Assembly (NCBI GenBank): GCA_038530925.1
Contig: JBCBCG010000130.1
Location: forward strand, 1-12,391
Source: JALEGB01 sp038530925
GTDB lineage: Bacteria; Pseudomonadota; Alphaproteobacteria; Rhodobacterales; Rhodobacteraceae
DNA: 12,391 nucleotides
Direction: 5' to 3'
The stretch's first letter is position 1. Each line of letters begins with the position of its first letter. The notes beneath the pieces were generated by a model, which was given only the letters and a program-made list of their open reading frames with translations, was not told where the DNA came from and did not search any database. Below, in pieces: positions 1 through 6,621 of this stretch. The position numbers were made by a program, and so were the translations under genes.

Positions 1-1
1 C

Positions 2-1153
2 GACGGCGCCGAGCGCGAAGGGTCGGAAAACGGCGCGGGTCGGGACGGCGCGCGCAGCGAGGAGGGCGCGGATGCGCCCGAGGAGCGGCCCGAGGCGTCA
101 TTGTCGGCCGACGAGGCGTCGTCGTCTTCAGATGAAGCGTCCTCTTCAGATGAAGCGTCCTCTTCAGATGAAGCGTCCTCTTCAGATGAAGCGTCCTCTT
201 CAGATGAAGCGTCGTCTTCAGATGAAGCGTCGTCGGCGGATGAGCCGTCAGCCTCGGATGCGCCGGATGACGCGGATGCGGCTCCAGAGGCCGTCGCGGC
301 CAAAGACGCGGCGCGGACGCGGGCGCTCTTCACCCGATCGGAAGCCTCTCTCTCCGGCGGCGACGCGGAGCGGTTTCGCTTCGCGCGCTGGATGAAACCG
401 CTCAGCGTCGCCTGCTTCGGCTTCTCGGAAGACAGCGAGGCGTTGATGCGCGCCGGCTTCGCGGAGGCGGCCGCCCTCGCTGGTCTCGAGATCGCCGAAG
501 AGGATCCGGAATTCGGCGCCAATGTGCTGGTCTTCATTTGCGATGAGTGGGCGGCGCTGAAAGCGGCGCCCAGCTTGCCGCGCCTTATTCCGGATCTCGA
601 AAATTTGACGACGATGCTGTCCGCGGCGGGCGCGAACCAATATCGCAGCTTCGTTTTCGGTCCTGAGGCGGGCGTGCGGCTTTGCGTCGTGCTCTTGCGC
701 AATGACGACGCGCTGGCGCAGTCGCCCGCCCAGGCGCTCGCCCTCAGCCAAGCGGTGCAGAGCCTTCTGCTCTGGTCGGACGACGCGTTTTTGAGCGAAT
801 CGCCGGTCACGGTGCGGCGCGGCGGCAAAGCGATCGTGCGCTCGCGCTTCATGCGCCTGCTGAAGGCGGCCTATGACGAGGCGACGCCGGCTTATTCAGA
901 GGACCCGGCGCTCGCCGAAGCGCTGACGGCGCGGATGGACGCGCTGCGCGCGGCGGAGCGCAAAGAGCGCGGCGGCGGACGCCGCGATCGCGGCCCGGCC
1001 GCGGCGTCGACCGCATCCGAGCCGGAGGCGCAGGCCCGCGAGGAAAGCGCGGCGGAGGCGCCGGCGCTGGACGCTGCGGGCGGCGCGGCGGATCCTTTGG
1101 GCGCCGATCCGCGTCCCGAGCCGCCCGATGACGGGACGGATCGCGGCGCGTGA
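2..1153 (+). CDS. Acidic repeat-containing protein of unknown function, 5' truncated
   Basis: The reading frame is open from the left edge, so the true start and any signal peptide are missing; 383 residues are visible. Three parts can be seen. The first is an acidic, low-complexity N-terminal region that includes a Ser-Ser-Asp-Glu-Ala repeat at nt 125-229. The second is a compact folded domain at visible residues about 124-300, with a hydrophobic strand (ANVLVFICDEW), a second strand (VRLCVVLLR), a helix (QAVQSLLLWSD) and a late RLLKAAYD motif. The third is an 80-residue Ala/Glu/Pro/Arg-rich tail, probably disordered. The domain layout recalls DUF2927 proteins of alphaproteobacteria, but the His-Glu pair I associate with that family is absent, so this is only a suggestion. 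The stop overlaps the ybgC start by 4 nt, which implies co-translation. I do not recognise the protein with certainty and assign no function. Confidence 0.75.
   Translation, partial: DGAEREGSENGAGRDGARSEEGADAPEERPEASLSADEASSSSDEASSSDEASSSDEASSSDEASSSDEASSSDEASSADEPSASDAPDDADAAPEAVAAKDAARTRALFTRSEASLSGGDAERFRFARWMKPLSVACFGFSEDSEALMRAGFAEAAALAGLEIAEEDPEFGANVLVFICDEWAALKAAPSLPRLIPDLENLTTMLSAAGANQYRSFVFGPEAGVRLCVVLLRNDDALAQSPAQALALSQAVQSLLLWSDDAFLSESPVTVRRGGKAIVRSRFMRLLKAAYDEATPAYSEDPALAEALTARMDALRAAERKERGGGRRDRGPAAASTASEPEAQAREESAAEAPALDAAGGAADPLGADPRPEPPDDGTDRGA
125..229 (+). repeat. 18-bp in-frame tandem repeat (six copies, SSSDEA)
   Basis: The 15-bp core TCTTCAGATGAAGCG occurs six times, at 125, 143, 161, 179, 197 and 215, always spaced 18 bp apart and separated by TCC or TCG codons. 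Each unit encodes Ser-Ser-Ser-Asp-Glu-Ala and contains the small inverted repeat CTTCA-GA-TGAAG. The copies are almost identical in DNA, including synonymous positions, and use AT-richer codons than the rest of the gene. That suggests recent expansion by slippage or unequal exchange. Degenerate units flank the block on both sides (SADEA before, SSADEP and SASDAP after). Copy-number change would keep the frame. Confidence 0.95.
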
Positions 1154-1602
1154 GCGGCCACGGCGCCCGCGGCGGCGCGCCGCCGCAGCGGCTTCGCATT
1201 CGCGTGTATTATGAGGACACCGATTTCGGCGGTGTCGTCTATCACGCGAATTATTTGAAGTTCATGGAGCGCGCGCGCACCGAATGGCTGCGCGGGCTCG
1301 GCGTCGATCAGGCGCGCTTGCGCGCGGAGACGGGGCTGGGCTTCGTGGTGCGCCGCATGCGGATCGAGTTTCTGCGGCCCGCGATGATGGATGATATGCT
1401 GGAGGTCGAAACGCGTTTGGAGCGCGAGGGCGGCGCGAGTCTCGCGCTGGCGCAGGACATCCGTCTGGCGGAGCGCGCCGCGGCGAGCGCGGAGCCTGGC
1501 GCGCTTCTGGCCTCGGCGGAGGTTCAAGTGGCCTGCGTGGGCGCGCAGGGCCGGGCCGCGCGGCTTCCCGAGGCGTTGAAACGGCGTCTCAGCGGCGCGT
1601 GA
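1150..1602 (+). CDS. ybgC: Tol-Pal system-associated acyl-CoA thioesterase YbgC
   Basis: This 150-residue hot-dog-fold protein of the 4-hydroxybenzoyl-CoA thioesterase family hydrolyses acyl-CoA thioesters in the cytoplasm and is routinely encoded at the head of tol-pal operons. The family signature is clear: VYYEDTDFGGVVYHANYL at residues 19-36, in which Asp25 matches the catalytic Asp18 of E. coli YbgC, followed by FMERARTEWLR. The single domain fills the protein at the normal family length of 130-150 residues. The start is GTG at 1150, which overlaps the upstream stop as GTGA; no closer start keeps the conserved strand intact. A 332-nt non-coding gap separates it from tolQ, so it may belong to the transcript of the upstream gene rather than to the motor operon proper. 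Confidence 0.95.
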   Translation: MSGHGARGGAPPQRLRIRVYYEDTDFGGVVYHANYLKFMERARTEWLRGLGVDQARLRAETGLGFVVRRMRIEFLRPAMMDDMLEVETRLEREGGASLALAQDIRLAERAAASAEPGALLASAEVQVACVGAQGRAARLPEALKRRLSGA

Positions 1603-1934
1603 GCGCGCAAATGCGCTCGGCGCGGCGCGGCGACGGGCGGGCTTGATGCGCGGTCAAGCGGGTTGGCGGGCAACGCCTCGCGCCGGGCGATGCGCCGCCG
1701 CGCGGCGCGGTGACGGGTCCGCTTAACAGAGCCGAAGTTTGGCCCTAAACGGGCGCGAGAAGCGGCGACCGCCGTGAGAGAAGGGCGAGGCGCCGGATCC
1801 CGAACAGGCGGCGCGCCGTCCGGCCTCGAAACGGTCCAGGCGTCAGGCCTTGATGCGATCCGCTCAGCGCGGCGATGGGATGCGATCCGCGCGGCTCGGC
1901 GCGGCGATGGAATGGAGGCGGAGCGGGAGACGGC
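1603..1934 (+). promoter_or_regulatory. tolQ leader, non-coding stretch
   Basis: No convincing gene lies here; the open frames on both strands read as GC-rich shadows. Three things can be seen. A small stem, GAGCGC with loop GCAAAT and GCGCTC (1601-1618), follows the ybgC stop but has no T-run, so it is not a standard terminator. A relatively AT-rich patch around 1722-1750 (containing GCTTAACAG and CCTAAACG) is the best place for a promoter, although no consensus -35/-10 pair is obvious. An imperfect tandem repeat (1852-1910) ends shortly before the tolQ ribosome site. The length and the patch suggest tolQ has its own promoter, which is inference. Confidence 0.4.
1852..1910 (+). repeat. Imperfect tandem repeat in the tolQ leader
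   Basis: Two copies of GATGCGATCCGC (1852-1863 and 1879-1890) are each followed, after a short variable spacer of 3 or 8 nt, by GCGCGGCGATGG (1867-1878 and 1899-1910). The two units are directly adjacent. The repeat ends about 15 nt before the tolQ Shine-Dalgarno sequence (GGGAGA, 1925-1930). The role is unknown; it could be a duplicated protein-binding site or a neutral duplication. Confidence 0.85.
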
Positions 1935-2639
1935 ATGGAGACTGCGGCGATCGATGCGGTGACGGCGGCTGATTTTACTCTGACCGCATTGTTTCTGCGG
2001 GCCCCATTTCTGGTGCAGGCGGTGATGGTGTCGCTGGTCGTCGCATCCATATGGTCTTGGGGCGTGATGTTGGAGAAGGGCTTCCAATTCGGAGCGCTTC
2101 GGAGCGGCGTCGAGCGGTTCGAGGAGACGTTTTGGTCCGGCAAAGCGCTGGATCATCTCTATGACGAGCTTGGACCGCAGCCGAACGGCGCGATCGAGCG
2201 GGTGTTCGCCGCGGGCATGCGCGAATGGATGCGCTCGGTGGAGACGGGCTCGGGTCTTTTTCTCGGCCTGCGCGATCGTTTGGATCGGGCGATGAACGTG
2301 GCGCTGGTGCGCGAAACCGAAGCTGTGGAGCGCCGTCTCAGCCATTTGGCGACGATCGGTTCGGTCACGCCTTTCGTCGGCCTGTTCGGCACGGTGTGGG
2401 GCATCAAACATAGTTTTGAAGCGATCGCTTTGACGCAGAACACCAATATCGCGGTGGTCGCGCCTGGCATCGCCGAGGCGTTGGTGGCGACGGCGCTGGG
2501 TCTGTTCGCGGCGATCCCAGCGGTGATCGCCTACAATCAGCTGCTGGGATCGGCGCAGCGGCTGAATGCGCGGCTTGAAAACTTCGCCGATGAATTCGCG
2601 ACGATTCTGTCGCGTCAGCTCGATAAGCGAGGCGTCTGA
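1935..2639 (+). CDS. tolQ: Tol-Pal motor subunit TolQ
   Basis: This is the inner-membrane proton-channel subunit of the TolQ-TolR-TolA motor, a member of the MotA/TolQ/ExbB family. The 234-residue length is typical. Three membrane helices are visible: about residues 22-44, 139-161 and 174-197. A large cytoplasmic loop (about 48-138) and a charged cytoplasmic tail complete the usual topology. The second helix carries IGSVTPFVGLFGTVWGI and the third GIAEALVATALGLFAAIP, with Thr145, Pro146 and Thr186 at the conserved channel-facing positions. ATG 1935 is preferred because GGGAGA lies 4-5 nt upstream and the N-terminus then matches family length. The in-frame ATG at 1875 would add 20 residues encoded by leader repeat DNA. 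tolR starts one nucleotide after the stop, consistent with coupled translation. Confidence 0.96.
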   Translation: METAAIDAVTAADFTLTALFLRAPFLVQAVMVSLVVASIWSWGVMLEKGFQFGALRSGVERFEETFWSGKALDHLYDELGPQPNGAIERVFAAGMREWMRSVETGSGLFLGLRDRLDRAMNVALVRETEAVERRLSHLATIGSVTPFVGLFGTVWGIKHSFEAIALTQNTNIAVVAPGIAEALVATALGLFAAIPAVIAYNQLLGSAQRLNARLENFADEFATILSRQLDKRGV

Positions 2640-2640
2640 C

Positions 2641-3108
2641 ATGGCTGCGAACGTCATGAAACCGGGCTCCGGCGGCGGCGGGCGCGGGCGGCGGCGACGC
2701 TCCGGCGGGGCGCCGCTTTCGGAGATCAACGTCACGCCTTTCGTTGATGTGATGCTGGTGCTCTTGATCATCTTCATGGTCGCCGCGCCTTTGATGACCG
2801 CGGGCGTGCCGGTCGACCTGCCTGAGACGCAGGCGGCGGCGTTGCCCGCGCCGACCGCGCCGCCGACGGTGGTCACGATCGATGATCGCGGCGAAGTGTT
2901 CGTCGGCGACGATCTCGTCGGCCTCGGCGCGCTGCGCGACGCGCTGCTCGAGACGGCGCCGTCGGGCGAGGAGGAGCGGATCTATCTGCGGGCCGACGGC
3001 GCGGTCGCCTATGGCCGTGTGGCGGAAGTGATGGCTGAGCTTTATGGCGGCGGTTTCCGCAACATCGCGTTCGTGTCGCGCGGCGGCGAGAGCCAGCCGC
3101 CGCAGTGA
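2641..3108 (+). CDS. tolR: Tol-Pal motor subunit TolR
   Basis: TolR is a single-pass inner-membrane protein of the ExbD/TolR family. It binds TolQ in the membrane and peptidoglycan through its periplasmic domain, and converts proton flow into movement of TolA. The protein has 155 residues, the normal size. A Gly/Arg-rich cytoplasmic start (residues 8-22) precedes the signature EINVTPFVDVMLVLLIIFMV. Asp36 in that helix corresponds to the essential proton-relay Asp23 of E. coli TolR. The periplasmic domain (about 60-147) shows the expected strands, including VTIDDRGEVFVG and the helix-strand ending IAFVS. Start ATG 2641 lies one nucleotide after the tolQ stop. A second in-frame ATG six codons in (2656) cannot be excluded. 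A 71-nt gap separates it from tolA. Confidence 0.97.
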   Translation: MAANVMKPGSGGGGRGRRRRSGGAPLSEINVTPFVDVMLVLLIIFMVAAPLMTAGVPVDLPETQAAALPAPTAPPTVVTIDDRGEVFVGDDLVGLGALRDALLETAPSGEEERIYLRADGAVAYGRVAEVMAELYGGGFRNIAFVSRGGESQPPQ

Positions 3109-3179
3109 GGGCGGCGCGCGGCGGAGGGCGCCGCGCCAAGTGATGATGCGGAACGCGGGAAAGGCGGAAGCGCGACTCG

Positions 3180-4436
3180 ATGGCGTCAGGGTGGAGCAGC
3201 AGCGGATTGATCATCTCCTCGGGGGCGCACGCGCTCGCGATCGGAGCCATGATCTTCGGCCCTGAGCTCTTCACGCCGCCCGACCGCGAGCCGATGCGGG
3301 TCGTCGAAACATCGATCATCAGCGAAGCCGAATTGATGAACCTGGCCGCGCGCGCCGAAGCGCCGCCTCCGCCGCCCCCTGCGGCTGAAGCGCCGCCCCC
3401 GCCGCCGCCCGCGGCCCCAGCGCCGCCCCCGCCGCCGCCCGAAGCTGAAGCGCCTCCGCCGCCGCCGCCCGCGGCTGAAGCGCCGCCCCCGCCGCCGCCG
3501 GAGCCTGAGCCCGCCGCGCCGGAGCCCGCCGCGCCTGAGCCCGAAGCGGAGCTGGCCGACGGCCCGCCGCCCTATCAATCGGCGCCGGAAGCGCCCTCTG
3601 AGCTGGCGCTCGACCCGCGGGCGGTTTCGGATCAGGCGGCGGATCGGGAGATCCGCGAGGCGCTGCCGCCGGTGCGCGTCTCGGCCGAATCGCCTGAGCC
3701 CTTGGAGACGGATGTTTCGGAGGCCGACCCAACGGTCGAGCGCGACGCGGATGACGCCGCGGAGGAGCCGGCGCGCGATGAGGAGCCGAACCGCCCGCGG
3801 ATCGCCGCAGCGCCGGCGCAGCCTCAAGCGGTGAACCGCGATCAGCCGCCGGCCCGCGATTTCCCCGATGTTCCCGAGCAGGAAGTCGCCGAAGCCGAGC
3901 CGGAGCGCCGGCCGGACGTCGCGCCGAAAAGCGCGCCGGTGCCGCGCCTGCGCCCAACCCGCCAAGCGGCGGCGGCGCCGCCGCAAACGCAGCCCGATGC
4001 GGCGGACAGCTTCCTCGACGATCTCGACAGCACGTTCAATCAACTCGCCTCGAATGAGCCGCAACCGACGACGCGGGCGCAAACGCAGCGCGGCGCGAAC
4101 GGGCGCGTCACCTCAAAGCCGTTGTCGGCGCGCGAGAAATCCTTGTTCGAGCTCAACTTCAAGCGCTATTGGTCGCCGCCAAGCCCAGGGCCGGATCTGG
4201 CCGATCTGGTGGTGACGTTGGAGATCACAGTCGGCCCTGATGGAGAACTCTTGTCCCAGCCGTCCCAAATTTCGCCACGAGGTGATCTGACCCCGCGGCA
4301 GGCGACGGCGATTTTCAACGCAATGCGGGCGGTGCGGGAGGGCGCGCCCTATCGCGGTCCGCTCGAGAAATATGATCAGTGGCGCAAGATCCGCGTGACG
4401 TATGACCCGAAGTTGCAAGAGGCGACGTTCAATTGA
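3180..4436 (+). CDS. tolA: TolA, inner-membrane anchor and periplasm-spanning arm
   Basis: TolA spans the periplasm and passes TolQR energy to TolB and Pal. The 418-residue protein has an N-terminal membrane helix (about 9-28) with a Ser13-His17-Ile21 spacing like the Ser-His motif that docks TolA/TonB to TolQ/ExbB. A Pro/Glu/Ala-rich linker of roughly 280 residues follows. It opens with five 10-residue blocks, each APPPPPP plus three residues (61-110). A C-terminal TolA domain occupies about 316-410, with RYWSPPSPG, TLEITVGPDGELLSQP, an ATAIFNAMRAV helix and KYDQWRKIRVTYDP. The linker is proline-rich and TonB-like, rather than the long Ala/Lys helix of E. coli TolA. The protein contains no cysteine, although E. 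coli TolA domain III carries a disulfide. Start ATG 3180 follows GGCGGAAG at 3163-3170. The stop overlaps the next gene as TGATG. Confidence 0.92.
   Translation: MASGWSSSGLIISSGAHALAIGAMIFGPELFTPPDREPMRVVETSIISEAELMNLAARAEAPPPPPPAAEAPPPPPPAAPAPPPPPPEAEAPPPPPPAAEAPPPPPPEPEPAAPEPAAPEPEAELADGPPPYQSAPEAPSELALDPRAVSDQAADREIREALPPVRVSAESPEPLETDVSEADPTVERDADDAAEEPARDEEPNRPRIAAAPAQPQAVNRDQPPARDFPDVPEQEVAEAEPERRPDVAPKSAPVPRLRPTRQAAAAPPQTQPDAADSFLDDLDSTFNQLASNEPQPTTRAQTQRGANGRVTSKPLSAREKSLFELNFKRYWSPPSPGPDLADLVVTLEITVGPDGELLSQPSQISPRGDLTPRQATAIFNAMRAVREGAPYRGPLEKYDQWRKIRVTYDPKLQEATFN
3360..3509 (+). repeat. 30-bp x5 repeat encoding hexaproline blocks in TolA
   Basis: Five consecutive 30-bp units each encode Ala, six Pro and three further residues (AAE, AAP, EAE, AAE, EPE). 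They are in phase and gap-free over residues 61-110 of TolA. The DNA of the units is very similar (GCGCCGCC/CCCGCCGCCGCC), so copy number could vary by recombination without shifting the frame. Runs of six prolines are strong ribosome-pausing sequences known to need elongation factor P, so TolA synthesis here is probably EF-P dependent (inference). Confidence 0.95.
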
Positions 4437-5146
4437 TGCTGTTCGAATTCGGCCAGACAGCGCCCTCCTTCGGGCTTTGGGCGCGCGCGGCGGCGGTCGC
4501 GACCGCAGCGGCGTGTTTTGCGGCGCCATCGCCGCCCGCGGCGGCTCAAGACGCTGCGGAGGAGCGCTCGGCCGAGGCGGGCGAAGAGGATGAGAGCTTC
4601 GGCAAAGCGGTTAGCCGCGCGTTCTCCAAAGCGTGGTCGCGCTCGACCGACTGGCTCGATCCGGATCAAGACGTGGCCGACATGTGCGTCACCATGGCCT
4701 CGCCCGAGCCGCTGGAAGAGAACGCGCTGAAGACCTTCAGCGCCAAGGTCCGCGAGGCCTGGGATCCGCCCGCGCCGACGCCGCGCGCCATCGATCAGGC
4801 GATCGCGCTTGAAGTGTGCCTCGGCCCTGAGAGCCGCTCTCTGCGCCGGCCGCGGCTGCTGCGTCCGGTCGGAGCGCTCGAACCTGAGCAATCGGTCGCG
4901 CTCTTGGCGGCGCTCTCCGCGGTGGAGGCGGCGGCGCCCTTCGAAGATCCGCAAGGCGAATACGCGCCCTGGCGCCGCGTGGTGATTCTATTCGACACGC
5001 ATCGCGGCGTCGGCGCGGCCACAATCGGCGCTCAAACTCTTGAATCCATAGACGAGCCCGGCGACATCCGAGCCGGCGGCGAGGCCGACGCCGAGGCTGC
5101 GGAAACGGACGCTCTCACTGAGAGCGACGGGGAGACAACGGAATGA
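4436..5146 (+). CDS. Secreted TolA domain III-like protein, probable tolA partial duplicate
   Basis: The 236-residue protein has an N-terminal signal sequence (hydrophobic core about 18-30, likely cleavage near Ala37-Gln38) and no other membrane segment. It should therefore be a soluble periplasmic protein. Cys27 sits in a poor lipobox-like context, so a lipoprotein is possible but less likely. Residues 109-187 align without a gap to residues 331-409 of the TolA encoded just upstream. By hand count about 28 of 79 positions are identical, including Trp109-x-Pro-Pro, Leu125-Glu126, Gly130-Pro131, Pro139, Gln152, Ala167-Pro168, Tyr176 and Trp179-Arg180. An acidic stretch precedes the domain and an acidic tail (about 193-236) follows. 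Mature cysteines are Cys84 and Cys128. The gene overlaps tolA by 1 nt (TGATG) and tolB by 4 nt (ATGA), so it is made as part of the Tol machine. A role as competitor or partner for TolB, Pal or CpoB is inference. TTG 4433 is an alternative start. Confidence 0.85.
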   Translation: MLFEFGQTAPSFGLWARAAAVATAAACFAAPSPPAAAQDAAEERSAEAGEEDESFGKAVSRAFSKAWSRSTDWLDPDQDVADMCVTMASPEPLEENALKTFSAKVREAWDPPAPTPRAIDQAIALEVCLGPESRSLRRPRLLRPVGALEPEQSVALLAALSAVEAAAPFEDPQGEYAPWRRVVILFDTHRGVGAATIGAQTLESIDEPGDIRAGGEADAEAAETDALTESDGETTE

Positions 5147-6576
5147 TCATGACCATCGCCGGCGAGCGCCGCGGGGGGCGCGGGGCGGTTCGCGCCGCGG
5201 CGGCCCGGTTCACCATCGCGAGCCTGGGGCTTGCGGCGGCGCTTCTCATCACCCTCGCGGCGCCGACGCCGGCGCGCGCGCAGACCGGGCCGGGCGCCGA
5301 GCCGATCGCGACCGACCAATTGCTCGACGCCGGCGGCGGACCGCTTGAGATCATCGTCTCAGGCGAAGAGTTCGAACCGATCCCGATCGCGGCGCCGCTT
5401 TTCGTGTCCGCCTCGCCAGGGCTCGAGGATACGGCGGCGCGCATCACCGAAGTGATCGCCGGCGATTTGGCGCGCTCGGGCCTCTTCACTTTGATCCAGA
5501 CGCCGCAGCTCTCCAGCATCGACGTGCCGCCTGATTTCGCCGGGCTTCGCCAAGCGGGCGCGGCGGCGCTGCTGGCTGGCGAGGTCGGGCAAGAGCCTGA
5601 CGGCAGGCTCGGCGTGCGGTTCCGGCTCTGGGATGTGGCTCTTTCGCAACAGCTCGAACAATTGCAGCTTCTCGCCGATCCCACCGGATGGCGGCGCATC
5701 GGCCATAAGGTCGCCGACACCGCCTATTCGCAGCTGACTGGCGAGGATCCGTATTTCGACAGCCGGATCGTCTTCGTCGATGAAAGCGGGCCGAAGGACG
5801 CCCGGCGCAAGCGCCTCGCGATCATGGATCAGGACGGCGCTAAGCTCGTCTATCTCACCTCTGATGAGGAGTTGGTGCTGACGCCGCGCTTCTCGCCGGT
5901 CGAGCAGGCGGTGACGTTCATCTCCTACGCAGGCGGCGAGCCGCAGGTCTATCTCCTTAATCTGACGACGGAACGTCAGGAGGCGCTCGGCAATTTTCCG
6001 GGCATGACCTTCGCGCCGCGCTTCTCGCCGGATGGCGACCGCGTGGTGATGAGCCTGACGCGGAGCGGCGACACCGACATCTTCGCGATGGACCTCGCCA
6101 CCCGGCGGCTGCGCCGTCTGACGGACTCGCCCGGGATCGAGACCGCGCCAAGCTTCGCGCCGGACGGTTCGGCGATCGTGTTCGAAAGCGACCGCGGCGG
6201 CAGCCAGCAGCTCTATGTGATGGCGCCTGACGGCTCGAACCAGCGGCGCATCAGCTTCGGCCAAGGGCGCTACGCCACGCCGGTTTGGTCGCCTAAAGGC
6301 GATTTGATCGCGTTCACCAAGATGTTAGGCGGCCGCTTCCACATCGGCGTGATGCGCCCCGACGGCTCGGATGAGCGCTTGTTGACCGGCAGTTTCCTGG
6401 ATGAAGGGCCAACCTGGGCGCCAAATGGGCGCGTGCTGATGTTTTTCCGCGAAGGTCGCGGCGAGCAAGGGCGGCCGGAGCTTTACACCATTGATATTTT
6501 TGGCCGAAATCTGCAGCGCGTGCCAACGCCGAATGGCGCTTCGGATCCGGCCTGGTCGCCCTTGCTCTCGCCGTGA
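5143..6576 (+). CDS. tolB: Tol-Pal system protein TolB
   Basis: TolB is the periplasmic beta-propeller that binds Pal and TolA domain III and controls Pal release from peptidoglycan. The 477-residue protein has a signal peptide with a long basic n-region, and cleavage is likely after ARA at 46. The TolB N-domain (about 66-185) begins LEIIVSGEEFEPIPIAAP, the alphaproteobacterial equivalent of the strand that usually opens the mature protein. The C-terminal part carries six WD40-like (PD40) blades, marked by FSP/WSP motifs near residues 250, 294, 338, 383, 426 and 471; clear cases are APRFSPDGDRVV and APSFAPDGSAIVFESD. Start ATG 5143 overlaps the upstream stop as ATGA and has GGGGAGA 7 nt ahead; ATG 5149 is also in frame. 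About 20 Gly/Pro-rich residues lie between the signal peptide and the N-domain. Confidence 0.96.
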   Translation: MIMTIAGERRGGRGAVRAAAARFTIASLGLAAALLITLAAPTPARAQTGPGAEPIATDQLLDAGGGPLEIIVSGEEFEPIPIAAPLFVSASPGLEDTAARITEVIAGDLARSGLFTLIQTPQLSSIDVPPDFAGLRQAGAAALLAGEVGQEPDGRLGVRFRLWDVALSQQLEQLQLLADPTGWRRIGHKVADTAYSQLTGEDPYFDSRIVFVDESGPKDARRKRLAIMDQDGAKLVYLTSDEELVLTPRFSPVEQAVTFISYAGGEPQVYLLNLTTERQEALGNFPGMTFAPRFSPDGDRVVMSLTRSGDTDIFAMDLATRRLRRLTDSPGIETAPSFAPDGSAIVFESDRGGSQQLYVMAPDGSNQRRISFGQGRYATPVWSPKGDLIAFTKMLGGRFHIGVMRPDGSDERLLTGSFLDEGPTWAPNGRVLMFFREGRGEQGRPELYTIDIFGRNLQRVPTPNGASDPAWSPLLSP

Positions 6577-6621
6577 GCGACTTGAACCGAACCGCGCGCC
6601 TACGTAGAAACAGGGCGTCTG

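Noticed and set aside
72..395. A + frame with a repeated QMKRPL motif over the 18-bp array
   Set aside because: It is another reading of the same repeat. The SSSDEA frame continues to a folded domain and a coupled ybgC, while this one ends in Arg-rich sequence.
1601..1618. Hairpin after ybgC as a terminator
   Set aside because: The stem is only 6-7 bp and is followed by GC-rich sequence with no T-run, so it is not an intrinsic terminator.
1875..1934. Upstream ATG for tolQ adding 20 residues
   Set aside because: The added residues are encoded by leader repeat DNA and charged/Gly-rich, and ATG 1935 has a better ribosome site and family-like length.
1524..2876. A 450-codon open frame on the - strand across tolQ and tolR
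   Set aside because: It is Arg/His/Pro-rich, has no recognisable motif, and is antisense to two well-supported motor genes.
3116..3136. GC-rich 7-bp stem between tolR and tolA
   Set aside because: It has no T-run, and such stems are expected by chance at this base composition.
3186..4082. A 298-codon - strand frame opposite tolA
   Set aside because: Its arginine runs are simply the complement of the proline and alanine codons of the TolA linker.
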